A DNA stretch of 41,791 nucleotides from a virus: the IMG/VR virus record IMGVR_UViG_3300025645_000021, positions 1 to 41,791 of that record. The stretch is one strand, 5' to 3'. The notes below the pieces were generated by a model, which was given only the letters and a program-made list of their open reading frames with translations, made no database searches and was not told the DNA's origin. This document shows positions 8,109-17,681 of the stretch, piece by piece (position 1 is the first letter of the stretch; every line of letters starts with the position of its first letter). The position numbers and the translations under genes were made by a program.

Positions 8109-11100
8109 ATGAGCAAATTAATTCCATTATTTATAGCCCTTCTAGCATGTTTAAACGTAGCGGAAGCCGGAACTGGAGCAATCCCAAAGGGACCAGACGT
8201 TCTAATCCTTAAACCAAACCTTCTATTTAAGGGTGGGGATATTAAGGTTATGACAGGAGATACTGACGTACCTTCTGTAGTAGCTAAGGATGCTGAAAGA
8301 GGTTCCGCATATTTAAGAAAAGCTGACGGTACTTGGTACAAGAAAACAGCTACTGACGGTAATGATACTAACTGGCAACTATTCATCTTCGGAGCTTTAG
8401 GGCTTGGTGGATTAGATGAATGTGTACCTAGATGGGACGGAGCCGGAACAGGTGTTCTTCAGGACTCACTCCTATGTATTAGTGATCTAGGGTATGGAAC
8501 AGGATTTACAGGATTAGATGTAGACAATCTAACCTTAGATGGAAACACATTATCTTCAACAGATGTTAATGGGAATATCACTTTAGACCCTAATGGTACT
8601 GGTAAAGTTGTTATCAACTCTAATTTAGAGGTTAACGGAACTTATACAACAGTTTCAGCCGCTACGATGGAAGTAACTAACGCTACTATCTCAGCCAATG
8701 TTGGGGGAACTCAATCTACAGCAGATACTAATGATTCAGGTCTTATTATCTCAATGTCAGATGCGACAAACGCCACTATTCACTACGATAGCACATTAGC
8801 TTCAAAGTTCGCTGCCGGAGAAATTGGCTCAACAAAAGAAATCATAACCACCTCAGACGTGCAGGATATTACTGCTAAAACATTGTTAGAGGTAGATAAC
8901 CTACAATTGAATGGGAATACGATTGCTTCATTAGATGCAGCCGGACCAATCATTCTAGCTGCCAATGGTGCAGGTATTGTAGATGTAAATTCAAACATGG
9001 AAGCCCTAGATATTGATTCAATCGGGGACAGTACATTCACAGGCTCACTAGAAGCCGACAATATCAGAATTGATGGGAATACAATCTCTTCTACTAACGT
9101 AGCAGGAAGTATAATCCTTGACCCTAATGGTGGAGCTACGATTCTACCCGATCTAACTATTTCACAACCTGCTTACATAAACGCTTTAGGGCATTTAGTA
9201 TCTCAGGACATTAGCTTAACCGCTGACGTAGCCGGAATCTTACCTATCGCTAATGGTGGTACTAACTCTTCTACAGCTTTAAATAATGATAGAGTAATGA
9301 TTAGTTCTGGTGGTTCAATCGTTGAACAAGCAGCCATGACTGATGGGCAATTAATGATTGGTTCAACAGGAGCTGCTCCTGCCCTAGCTACCTTAACCGG
9401 AACAGCCAACCAAGCAATCGTTACTAACGGTGCAGGTACAATCACATTATCAACTCCTCAAGATATTCATACAGGAGCTTCACCTACTTTCGTTGGTGCA
9501 ACATTAACAGGATTAACTCTAGGTTCAGTACCATTTATCAGTACTGGCGGATTAATTGCTGAAGATAATGCAGCTTTATTTTGGGACGCAGCTAATGATT
9601 CTCTTCTTCTAGGAGATAACACTGTTGATACTTCGGCTATGTTTGAGCTTACCTCTACAGGTAAAGGGATGCTTACTCCTAGAATGACTACGGCTCAAAG
9701 AGATGCAATTACTGTAACTGCTGCTAGAGATGGTCTACTTATTTATGATACTGACGTAGCTAAGTTTAGTTACTACTCAGATATTGCTTCAGCTTGGAAA
9801 TACATTAGTGGATTAACATTATCCTCTACCGATCTAGCTGTTGCAGATTACACTGAGGCTCAATACCCTCACGATCAATTAACTGTTACTGATGCTACTA
9901 CCGGACTTGAGAAAGTTAGAATTGAAACAGGTAACGACTCCTTTTTAAGTAACGGAAGCTTTGAACACGCTACATACAATACAGGATGGACTGACTCTGG
10001 AACGGGTACAGCTTCTCTTGAAACTACCGAGGTATGGGAAGGCGGAAAATCCTTCAAGTACGTTAATGCCGGTGGTACTCAGGAGATGGACCTAAGCCAA
10101 AGCAAGACACTTACTCAGTATGAGGGTGTCACTGTTGGTGCAACTTGTATGGTTAAGTCTAACTCAGCCAAGGTGAAACTTTGTGTAGGTAATACAGCAG
10201 ACGATGAAAAAGATTGTGTCTACCACGACGGAAACGATATGTGGAAGAAGATGCAAGCTATCATGATGCCTGATTCTACAGGTCAGCTTCAGCTTTCAAT
10301 TAAATCTGATTTAAATGAGGATGCGATTGTTTATGTTGATTCTTGTGAGTGGAGCAACAACCCTTTAAAGATTAAGGGCGGGATAGATACTCAGAGTATC
10401 TACTATAGCGGTCATGCCGGATTAGGGTCTACCAATATTAGAATCCCATATTATACAACCCTTCAGCAAAATACAGATGTAGATAAACTTTTAAAGGTAG
10501 ATAATTCTGCAACATTAGGTATGTCATTTACAGCAGTTAAGGATTGTATTGTTGATGCCACTTACATGGGGTGGTCCGCTAGTAGTAATACACAAAGAGG
10601 GTTTTCTTTAAATTCAACGGAATTATCAACGAGTATCGCAAGTATAAATCAAGCTGATAAGTTAGTTGTAAGTAACGGTTCCCCTGTAAATACATCTACA
10701 GGGGTTACAACCACAGTTAGAATGAAGGCAGGGGATGTTCTTAGACCACATACAGATAGTTCTGCTCTAATACTTCCAGACGCACATCTCCTTAGGGTTG
10801 TTGCTACTGAAATAAACGAAGAAATCCTAACCGCAGCAGATATCGTAAGTTCTGAAACGATGGCTTTTCAGTTTAAGGGTACGCCTGTTACTGAGAGTGA
10901 CCCTGTTGGGACTTTTAATTATTACTCTGTTGGGGCGAGTGTAAACAATCCTGTTATATGTGCCACCGATACTCAGACAATTTCACCAAACAATTTAGAT
11001 GGTGTTAGGTTTCAAGCCTTACCTTATGATACTGCATCTAATTGTATTGGAAGTGTTTCTCATTATAGAATACAAGTTGGTAAGGGGTTCAAGGGGATAA

Positions 11101-12203
11101 ATACTTACTGGTATAAAGATGCTAATAGAACTACCGCCCTGAACGTACCTAACGAATTATCCATATATACAGGTACACTTAGGATTGGTGCTGCTGTTTC
11201 TTATGATGAGAAGACAGGGATAATGATTATAGATGGTAAGATAGATAATATAGGTGGGAGTAATGATAGATTACTAGGGAACAATTTAACAAATGGTGGG
11301 TCAGAGAGAATAGGTTTCTTCCACTTCCACGCCTCCAAGAACCCTGTAGTAAACGCAGTAGCTACAATCCCTCTCATTGATTACTCTTGGGAGAATGAGT
11401 TTAGTGCTAGGATTGATAACCTTACTTCTGTGTGTTCTGTAGATACTCAAGGAAAATCTTTTATAGACTATTGTACTCGAACAGCAGCGGGGCGAACTGA
11501 AGTGTTTTTTAAAGCTGGGTTCTTTACACAAGTGCCCTCCATTACGGCTACCGCCGAGGGTTCTGATGTAAATATAGGATTGCCAGTTGTAGTGACAACT
11601 ACTAAAGCTACTTTTTTGACTGAAATATCTTCAAACTCAACGGATGCCGATAGAGACTTTCACATCCACGTTTCAAGACAAGGCTCCGACTACAGAGAAC
11701 GAGGCTCAGCCGCAGCGATTATTGCGCAGCCTACTTGTTTTATTAAGCACGTTGAAGCGTCAGGGGTAGCGGCAGGAACTCTGCCAATAACATACACCAC
11801 AAGACCCCTAAATACTTTGTCTGGGAATTGTGACGGTATTTCTTTGGTATTAGATCAAGTAACAATAGCTAATTCAGGTACGTATAAAATAAGCTTCACA
11901 GCTCCGGCTTTTTCTGGAGGTACAGGAACAGTACAGAACCATAAAGCTAAATTAGTTGGAGACCCTAACGGAACTCCATTTGATTCTATAATAGGAAGTA
12001 CGGAGTATGCCCACAGACTGAGCGGGGTCAGTTTAATGCAGACAAGCTCAAAAGGTTCTGACGAGGTGGTTATCTCTGGGTCAACCGAGTTTGAACTACA
12101 ACATAGGTGTGATGTTGCTGCACCTTCCGATGGTATGGGGACTCCTTCCTCCTACGGAGATAATGAAATCTACGCTCAACTAGAAATAACAAGGATACGA
12201 TAA
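8109..12203 (+). CDS. Giant fibre/adhesin with N-terminal Sec signal peptide
   Basis: 1364 residues. Residues 1-20 read as a signal peptide (SKLIPLFIALLACLNVAEAG, cleavage after AEA). Residues ~138-344 hold three fibre repeats of the form DN-L-x-L-x-GNT-I/L-SS, then I-x-LDPNG. Around 378-460 is the phage-fibre block LPIANGGTNSS. Around 512-565 is GMLTPRMTTAQRDAI with a GLLIYDTD strand, a motif found at the junction of many phage and bacterial fibres. Residues ~612-755 look like a carbohydrate-binding jelly-roll (SNGSFEHATYNTGW). The rest is beta-rich and ends in a compact tip. It sits in the virion operon where a receptor-binding fibre would be, but virion fibres do not normally carry Sec signals. 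It could be displayed on the host envelope, or the signal could act as a hydrophobic membrane anchor. It includes a GTTTAAAC at 8149. Confidence 0.8.
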   Translation: MSKLIPLFIALLACLNVAEAGTGAIPKGPDVLILKPNLLFKGGDIKVMTGDTDVPSVVAKDAERGSAYLRKADGTWYKKTATDGNDTNWQLFIFGALGLGGLDECVPRWDGAGTGVLQDSLLCISDLGYGTGFTGLDVDNLTLDGNTLSSTDVNGNITLDPNGTGKVVINSNLEVNGTYTTVSAATMEVTNATISANVGGTQSTADTNDSGLIISMSDATNATIHYDSTLASKFAAGEIGSTKEIITTSDVQDITAKTLLEVDNLQLNGNTIASLDAAGPIILAANGAGIVDVNSNMEALDIDSIGDSTFTGSLEADNIRIDGNTISSTNVAGSIILDPNGGATILPDLTISQPAYINALGHLVSQDISLTADVAGILPIANGGTNSSTALNNDRVMISSGGSIVEQAAMTDGQLMIGSTGAAPALATLTGTANQAIVTNGAGTITLSTPQDIHTGASPTFVGATLTGLTLGSVPFISTGGLIAEDNAALFWDAANDSLLLGDNTVDTSAMFELTSTGKGMLTPRMTTAQRDAITVTAARDGLLIYDTDVAKFSYYSDIASAWKYISGLTLSSTDLAVADYTEAQYPHDQLTVTDATTGLEKVRIETGNDSFLSNGSFEHATYNTGWTDSGTGTASLETTEVWEGGKSFKYVNAGGTQEMDLSQSKTLTQYEGVTVGATCMVKSNSAKVKLCVGNTADDEKDCVYHDGNDMWKKMQAIMMPDSTGQLQLSIKSDLNEDAIVYVDSCEWSNNPLKIKGGIDTQSIYYSGHAGLGSTNIRIPYYTTLQQNTDVDKLLKVDNSATLGMSFTAVKDCIVDATYMGWSASSNTQRGFSLNSTELSTSIASINQADKLVVSNGSPVNTSTGVTTTVRMKAGDVLRPHTDSSALILPDAHLLRVVATEINEEILTAADIVSSETMAFQFKGTPVTESDPVGTFNYYSVGASVNNPVICATDTQTISPNNLDGVRFQALPYDTASNCIGSVSHYRIQVGKGFKGINTYWYKDANRTTALNVPNELSIYTGTLRIGAAVSYDEKTGIMIIDGKIDNIGGSNDRLLGNNLTNGGSERIGFFHFHASKNPVVNAVATIPLIDYSWENEFSARIDNLTSVCSVDTQGKSFIDYCTRTAAGRTEVFFKAGFFTQVPSITATAEGSDVNIGLPVVVTTTKATFLTEISSNSTDADRDFHIHVSRQGSDYRERGSAAAIIAQPTCFIKHVEASGVAAGTLPITYTTRPLNTLSGNCDGISLVLDQVTIANSGTYKISFTAPAFSGGTGTVQNHKAKLVGDPNGTPFDSIIGSTEYAHRLSGVSLMQTSSKGSDEVVISGSTEFELQHRCDVAAPSDGMGTPSSYGDNEIYAQLEITRIR

Positions 12204-13058
12204 ATGAAATTAGTAACACTACTAATATTTTTAGTAAGTCTAAACCTTCAGGCTCAAGACATTCCTTCTTGTGGATTAAATACCCATGAGGATATTGATG
12301 CGTGTACATTGGAAGATAAGCTTCCAATGCTCCTTACTAGGCTATATCCTGACCTAAGATATAAGTCACTTGACCAATACAATATGGCTGACCCTTGTGA
12401 CCCTCTCACTATCGACGATGAAGAGACAGAAGAGATAGAAGTTTGCCCAGTATGGGAACCTAAGAAGGACTCATTCACATACCTTGAGCAGACTTATGAT
12501 GCAGATAACAATCCAGAGTTATCATTCTTCGATAGACTTCAGATGCTAGACAAGCCGATTATTGGTGTATTTGAATCCGATCTAGCGTCTTGGAAATTAG
12601 TTCAGAAAGATGATCTTGACTTTAAACTCTCAATCAAGGATATGAAGCATTTCAGACGTAGAATGGTTAAATGTGGATTTAATCAACCAAATATGGCTCT
12701 TCTTAAAAAGAAGATAATTGAAGATAAAGATATCCTTAAAAGAGACTGTTTAAACAGTCACACAGCCGCTATTGAAGCTGAAGATGCTTCAACATCAGCT
12801 AGAGCAGAAATCCTAAAGGATATTAAGTTCGCTAACTCAGTACAAGTGGATTTCATTATGCTTATGAGGTCTGGAACTAAGAATCCTGCCAAGAATAAGA
12901 GACTCCTCACTAAACTGAGCACCATAAAATCCCTGTTAGATGTAGGTGATATTGAAAGTGCTAGAGATGAAATGAGCGCATTAACTACAAATGCTGACCT
13001 TAGCCAAGCAGCTAAGGATATGGTACTATCAAAGCTGAATAGCTATTTGGGGCAGTAA
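12204..13058 (+). CDS. Secreted protein with Sec signal peptide, unknown function
   Basis: 284 residues, starting directly after the fibre stop codon. Residues 1-17 (MKLVTLLIFLVSLNLQA) form a clear signal peptide. The mature part has six cysteines (for example PSCG, DACT, ADPCDP, EVCPVW and two more near 155 and 182), consistent with disulfides formed in the periplasm. The second half is helical and Lys/Asp/Glu-rich. No enzyme motif is seen. Adjacency to the signal-peptide fibre suggests a periplasmic partner, chaperone or anchor for it. The 16-bp perfect palindrome around 12744-12759 lies inside this gene. Confidence 0.65.
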   Translation: MKLVTLLIFLVSLNLQAQDIPSCGLNTHEDIDACTLEDKLPMLLTRLYPDLRYKSLDQYNMADPCDPLTIDDEETEEIEVCPVWEPKKDSFTYLEQTYDADNNPELSFFDRLQMLDKPIIGVFESDLASWKLVQKDDLDFKLSIKDMKHFRRRMVKCGFNQPNMALLKKKIIEDKDILKRDCLNSHTAAIEAEDASTSARAEILKDIKFANSVQVDFIMLMRSGTKNPAKNKRLLTKLSTIKSLLDVGDIESARDEMSALTTNADLSQAAKDMVLSKLNSYLGQ

Positions 13059-13059
13059 T

Positions 13060-13449
13060 ATGGAAGAAGAAATCGTAAAGAAACGCAGACTTAGAGATAA
13101 TCCTGCTGTGGCTGCCGATTACGCCGCTGCTGCAAAGACAGACGAATTAGGCTTAACTAAGAAATCAAAATCAACTTCTTCTGGAAGTGGTAAATCTGCC
13201 GCCGTTGCCGGAGCTTCTAGTTTAGCTCAAGGTGGCTCTCCTGCTGATGCAGCTTCTGGTGCAATGATAGCTTCTGGGAATCCTTATGCGATTGCAGGAG
13301 CTCTAGCAATTCAGACCTTATCTGCTCGTAGAAAGAGACTAGATGCTGATAATATGAACCAGTATAAAGCTGATGTTAGTAAGAAACAGAGAGTTGCTGA
13401 TATGTTGTCAAGAATGGCCCAACAATCATCTAATCTAGGACTCGCATAA
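13060..13449 (+). CDS. Small internal virion/ejection protein candidate
   Basis: 129 residues: a basic N-terminus (EEEIVKKRRLRDNPAV), then an Ala/Gly/Ser-rich weakly hydrophobic centre (ASSLAQGGSPADAASGAMIAS, about 50-90) and a basic helical tail (LSARRKRLDADNMNQYKADVSKKQR). This pattern, a Gly/Ala-rich amphipathic segment flanked by charged helices, is seen in small podovirus internal proteins encoded next to the head-tail adaptor. The last base of its stop is the first base of the next start (TAATG). Confidence 0.5.
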   Translation: MEEEIVKKRRLRDNPAVAADYAAAAKTDELGLTKKSKSTSSGSGKSAAVAGASSLAQGGSPADAASGAMIASGNPYAIAGALAIQTLSARRKRLDADNMNQYKADVSKKQRVADMLSRMAQQSSNLGLA

Positions 13450-14102
13450 TGAGAAACGCTGAGGAGCTTATTGAAGAGATTCGATTCAATACGAATAATA
13501 TTGACAATAATCGGTTTACTGATGCTTCTATAATCCGCTTTCTTAACTCAGCAATAAGACAGATACAAAGGGTAATTTTTACCTCTAATCCAACTGCTGA
13601 ACAGTTCTCAAAGGTAAAGACTTATGAGCTCGAAACCTCGTCCCAAGAGGAAATTATACTCAAGCTTCCTGCAAACATCTACGCAACAAACGCCGTTACC
13701 AGTATTTATCCAGTTAGACAGGACGGACGAAGACGGGAACCACTTGTACGCATTGACGAGCGTGAACACCTTTATAAGTCCGGTTATTTCATTAGGGATG
13801 ATAAAGTTCATCTTTCTACAGGGGCGTTGGGGACAAGTACCCATTCAGTAGAAATCGTTTACACGGTCAAGGTATCGGCACTTACTTCAATAACTGATGT
13901 ACCTAATCTACCTGATACAGTAGAGGACTTTTTGACATGTTTTTCAGAGAGAAAACTTCACTATGTTGACTCTTCTAAAGCAGTAGCTGATTCCAATGTA
14001 TTTACTAAAGAAGAAAAGACTGACATAGCTTCACTTTTCGCCAATAATAATAAATCAATAAAATATCCGGCTGTTACGGACGATACTTACACTAACTACT
14101 AG
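13449..14102 (+). CDS. Head-to-tail adaptor (P22 gp4 / T7 gp11 type)
   Basis: 217 residues. The N-terminal helix pair (RNAEELIEEIRFNTNNID, then FTDASIIRFLNSAIRQIQRV) matches the start of podovirus adaptor proteins, in which a helical bundle rings the portal and is followed by a beta barrel. Here the beta part spans ~60-150 and a C-terminal helical region ends in TDDTYTNY. It stands just before the tail-hub gene, the usual order in T7- and P22-like phages. It would join portal to tail hub after DNA packaging. Confidence 0.75.
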   Translation: MRNAEELIEEIRFNTNNIDNNRFTDASIIRFLNSAIRQIQRVIFTSNPTAEQFSKVKTYELETSSQEEIILKLPANIYATNAVTSIYPVRQDGRRREPLVRIDEREHLYKSGYFIRDDKVHLSTGALGTSTHSVEIVYTVKVSALTSITDVPNLPDTVEDFLTCFSERKLHYVDSSKAVADSNVFTKEEKTDIASLFANNNKSIKYPAVTDDTYTNY

Positions 14103-14108
14103 GGACCT

Positions 14109-16163
14109 ATGCTAGAGAAAATCTACTCATTCGGTGGTTTAGACTTAAGAAGCTCTGATATTAACAGAGAAAAGAACAGGGCTTCTGATCTTCAAAATGT
14201 TGTATTGACTTCTACTAGAGAGCTCACCAAAAGAGATGGGTATGCAGAGGATATAGCAGCCCTACCTTTCCCAGTATTAGACACCCTAGAATATAGAAAG
14301 ACTAGAGAGCTCCTACTAATGTCCCCTACAGGACTTAGAAAGAAAGACGGAGCAACTACAAAATCAGTCAATTTCGGTGCTACTTCTCCTCCTACAATAG
14401 CTTGGGAAGGAATTGATTACACCGAATACGCAAATACCTTATATTTTACTGATATTGGTGGAGTAAACGAACTGTTTAAATATGATGGATACATGCAATA
14501 TCGTGCAGGTATGCCTCAACCAATAATAGTATCTACTGCCGGTGGCTCTGGTTATTACTATAGAGTGGCCTTCTACCATATCGACCTTCAAGGGAACATA
14601 ACTTGGAGTGACTATGCCCAGATAAATGATGAAGGTGCTAACTTAGCCTTTACATTCGAAACACTATCCCACCCTGATTATGATGGAGGATTCCATACTA
14701 AGTACGGGAACTCTGATGGGGTTAATACAGTAGACTCTGTAACTCTAACTATCCCTGTATTGGGAGGCCATAATTACGTGGCCGGAGATTGGATAAGAGC
14801 ACTTAATGACCAAAACGAGTTTATTCCTCTTGAGATAGATTCTGTTTCAGCAGGGCCGGACGAGATAACATTCACATCGGATTCAGTAGGCACACATACC
14901 TTTAATTATGGGGCTGCTGAGCCACTAGAGAGAAGAACATTCTTAATGATTTCTAGGTCTACTGATGCCACTTTTGGGTATAAAGTAGACAGCTATGTAA
15001 ATGTAAATAGTATCAACATAACTCAGGCTACTGCTGCTACAGGAGCATCACTAGCTTCGGATATTCCGTTAAATGATGTGTATGATACTGGAATTGTAAG
15101 GCAATTGCCTCCTAGATGTAAATACATTACCGTTTATGGTGGAACTACATTGGTGCTAGGAAACTACGCCAATACTAAGGACCTTCAGCCTGACCTTCAG
15201 AATACGACTCCTCAACAAGGCTCGTCTATATTCTGGTCTTCAGTATTCTCAGAGTTCGGTACTTCAGTAGAGAACTTCCTACCCTTTTATAGAGAAATAG
15301 TGGGTAAATCTGATGAAGGTGACGTTACTGGACTATTCGGGGCTTCTGACTCCCTAATCATTTTAAAAGAAAACCAAGTATATTATTTAAACGGTGTCCT
15401 TCAAGAACAAGCATACCGACCTAGAAGCGCACTTTCTGAGAGAGTGGGCTGTATATCCCACAGATCAATAGTGGAAGCAGAGGGCGGTTGCCTATTTATG
15501 TCTGCTAAAGGCATATATCTTGCGAAATACGGTCAGAAACCTATTGAGATTACTGATAATATTGAGCCTTTATTCACTTCTGACACAACTGGACTTGATT
15601 TAAGTAGAGTTCGTGGAGAGATAGACTACCTAAAAGAGCAGATTTACTGGTTTATTCCTGCTGCTCTTCCGGCTGACGATCTAGTTGTCATGTTTGATTA
15701 CTACTATAAGGAGTGGTTTAAACATAAGGGAATCCATGCCGATTCAGGGCTAACTCTAATAAATGATGTAGAACTATATCATTGCGATGGGACTGACCTG
15801 TTTAAACGTGGTGGATTGAATGACAACACTCTAGCAATAGACGCTTTCTATGCTACGACTTGGCATCATGCCGGAGCTCCTTCTATCCGAAAGAAGTTTA
15901 CTAATTTTATTGTGGCTTCTATCTCCTCCCTAGTTTGGGCCTGTAATATCAAGACCCAAGAAGATTGGACTGAGACAGATAGAACAGACGTTACTCTCGA
16001 TATGACTGGAAATAATAAGGTAGACGATAAGAGAATCAACATAACTCAATGTAAGTCACTTAGGTTTATCCTAGGAAATGCCAATAAAAACGAGAGTTTG
16101 TTTCTATCAGGATACGAATTTGTAGTGGAAGGAACTCAAGAAGACCCTAAAGGTGAGTCGTGA
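14109..16163 (+). CDS. Tail hub / packaged-DNA stabilisation protein (P22 gp10 / T7 gp12 type)
   Basis: 684 residues. The start, FGGLDLRSSDINREKNRASD then a strand and TKRDGY, is the signature N-terminus of podovirus tail-hub proteins, which open with a short strand and an ELxxRxGY-like motif. The body shows repeated four-strand modules rich in Gly, Asp and aromatic residues, compatible with the beta-propeller of tail tubular protein B. A core motif near 400-470 (DEGDVTGLFGASDSLIILKE then a strand with VYYLNG) is typical of this family. It would form the nozzle below the adaptor. The next gene starts by GTG inside its stop codon. Confidence 0.8.
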   Translation: MLEKIYSFGGLDLRSSDINREKNRASDLQNVVLTSTRELTKRDGYAEDIAALPFPVLDTLEYRKTRELLLMSPTGLRKKDGATTKSVNFGATSPPTIAWEGIDYTEYANTLYFTDIGGVNELFKYDGYMQYRAGMPQPIIVSTAGGSGYYYRVAFYHIDLQGNITWSDYAQINDEGANLAFTFETLSHPDYDGGFHTKYGNSDGVNTVDSVTLTIPVLGGHNYVAGDWIRALNDQNEFIPLEIDSVSAGPDEITFTSDSVGTHTFNYGAAEPLERRTFLMISRSTDATFGYKVDSYVNVNSINITQATAATGASLASDIPLNDVYDTGIVRQLPPRCKYITVYGGTTLVLGNYANTKDLQPDLQNTTPQQGSSIFWSSVFSEFGTSVENFLPFYREIVGKSDEGDVTGLFGASDSLIILKENQVYYLNGVLQEQAYRPRSALSERVGCISHRSIVEAEGGCLFMSAKGIYLAKYGQKPIEITDNIEPLFTSDTTGLDLSRVRGEIDYLKEQIYWFIPAALPADDLVVMFDYYYKEWFKHKGIHADSGLTLINDVELYHCDGTDLFKRGGLNDNTLAIDAFYATTWHHAGAPSIRKKFTNFIVASISSLVWACNIKTQEDWTETDRTDVTLDMTGNNKVDDKRINITQCKSLRFILGNANKNESLFLSGYEFVVEGTQEDPKGES

Positions 16164-16591
16164 GATTCGGTGAACTCATAAGAGAATTTACTGAAGATAA
16201 CTACGGACGACTCGTAGACCTACTAAACACTGGACTGACTAAGCTTACCTTAGGTGAGAATATGTCTGGACAGATCACAGAAGTAGTCTTACCTGCTGAC
16301 GGAACCGAAATAGCTGTACCGCACAGCTTGAAAGAAGTACCTAAATATAGGATAATTGTAAGGCAGAATGGAGCCGGTCTTGTTATTGATGGGACTAAGG
16401 AATGGACGGACCGCTATATCTACTTAAGACTAGCGAATTTCAACGCAGCCATACCTTCTCAAAACGTAAATTTTAATGATTATATAGATGCAGTACCTAC
16501 TGGAATTGCAAATACTTTAACCGTTCCGGCTAATACAGGAACACTAACAAATGAAGAAGTTACCGTTAAGGTACTAATAATGAGAGGATAA
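16160..16591 (+). CDS. Small tail-associated protein
   Basis: 143 residues starting at GTG 16160, overlapping the tail-hub stop by four bases. A helical N-terminus (GELIREFTEDNYGRLVDLLN) precedes a beta-rich body with a stretch common in phage tail and fibre-base proteins (VPHSLKEVPKYRIIVRQNG, then YIYLRLAN). It may close the tail or attach a fibre to the hub. Called by neighbourhood and fold pattern. Confidence 0.55.
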   Translation: MRFGELIREFTEDNYGRLVDLLNTGLTKLTLGENMSGQITEVVLPADGTEIAVPHSLKEVPKYRIIVRQNGAGLVIDGTKEWTDRYIYLRLANFNAAIPSQNVNFNDYIDAVPTGIANTLTVPANTGTLTNEEVTVKVLIMRG

Positions 16592-16592
16592 T

Positions 16593-17456
16593 ATGTCTGA
16601 AGATTTTGAACGTTCTAGGGTTGAGTACAATGCTCACAATCAGGCTCAGGCTGATAGTCTAGCTAGTTCTCAGCAAGGGTACTTAGATAGAGCGGCAGCG
16701 GCAGGTTCTTCTGGGAATATGACGCTGTATAATGATTCATTAGGTTCTGGACAAATGGCCGGACTTAGTGCTGCTGAAAACCTATATGGAATGACTTCTC
16801 CTGAAATAGGAGATGAAACCTCTGATATTATCAATCGTAGAAGACAAAGGTTAGAAGGAAATTCTCCTGCTGATACTCGTCTTAGAGAGCAGAGAAATCG
16901 CCAAGTAAGAATGGCTAGAGCCGGTGGACGTAGTGCCGGAGAACAAGAATCAATCAAAAGAAAAGCTGAATCAGATATTGCAGATGTTGGGTACGCTAGA
17001 GAAGGTCAAGCCCTTACTGACTACCAAAAACTTATCGGAAATCTAATAAGCGGTACTTCCCAGATGGAACTAAGTCACATGGGCTTAGCTACTGCCTCAG
17101 AAGATATTCCAGTTCCGAAGTCAGGCGGTAACGGATTAGGTTCTGTTATTTGTACTGAGCTGTTTAAACAAGGCTACATGGATGAAGAAACTTACGAACT
17201 AGATAAAGCGTATGGGGCTAGAGTAATAGCCGAAAGACCACACGTTTACATAGGTTACAGATTTCTAGCTAATCCTGTAGTAAGATTGATGCAAAAGAGT
17301 CCTACATTTACTAAGCTTATAAGTCTCCCCGCAGGGAGTTGGGCTGAGCACATGACAGGCAAAAGAAACGTATTTGGTTCTATTATCTCCCTTGTGGGAG
17401 AATTTGTTTGTGGGACAATTGGTAAACATATCGGAGTAAAATGTGGAAATGTATGA
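16593..17456 (+). CDS. Internal virion/tail protein with phage-type C-terminal domain
   Basis: 287 residues. The first ~165 are helical, Gln/Ala/Gly/Arg-rich and resemble a podovirus internal protein. The C-terminal ~110 residues (CTELFKQGYMDEETYELD, then HVYIGYRFLANPVVRLMQ and SWAEHMTG) belong to a recurrent domain in phage structural proteins, defined by a Cys-Thr-Glu-Leu start, a GYR/GYxxWA step and a terminal Trp-Ala. Its biochemical role is unknown to me. It lies between tail hub and ejection proteins and has a GTTTAAAC at 17162. Confidence 0.6.
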   Translation: MSEDFERSRVEYNAHNQAQADSLASSQQGYLDRAAAAGSSGNMTLYNDSLGSGQMAGLSAAENLYGMTSPEIGDETSDIINRRRQRLEGNSPADTRLREQRNRQVRMARAGGRSAGEQESIKRKAESDIADVGYAREGQALTDYQKLIGNLISGTSQMELSHMGLATASEDIPVPKSGGNGLGSVICTELFKQGYMDEETYELDKAYGARVIAERPHVYIGYRFLANPVVRLMQKSPTFTKLISLPAGSWAEHMTGKRNVFGSIISLVGEFVCGTIGKHIGVKCGNV

Positions 17457-17679
17457 GCCTAAAGAGAAGAAGAACTTACCTCTAGCTTCTGTAAAGATGA
17501 AGGAATCACTTGTCCGTAAGAAGATGGGTGAGGCCAAGAAGAAAAAGAAGAAAGGTCCTGCCGATAAGAAAGAACAACTAAAATACTTTCAAGACGCTTA
17601 TAAGAAGAGTCCTACTAAGGACCGTAAACGTCATGTAGAAGAATATAAAGACTATCTTAAAAAATACCCTTCGGAGTAA
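17443..17679 (+). CDS. Small lysine-rich protein
   Basis: 78 residues from GTG 17443 (GGAG seven bases before; ATG 17449 is the alternative). Highly basic, with runs such as KKMGEAKKKKKKGPADKKEQ and a helical C-terminus (YKKSPTKDRKRHVEEYKDYL). It overlaps the previous gene by 14 bases. A DNA-condensing or internal virion role would fit the charge, but this is inference. Confidence 0.6.
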   Translation: MEMYEPKEKKNLPLASVKMKESLVRKKMGEAKKKKKKGPADKKEQLKYFQDAYKKSPTKDRKRHVEEYKDYLKKYPSE

Positions 17680-17681
17680 TA

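Noticed and set aside
12070-12327. 85-residue leftward frame over the fibre/secreted gene junction
   Set aside because: Antisense to two strong genes, with no start signal; coincidental.
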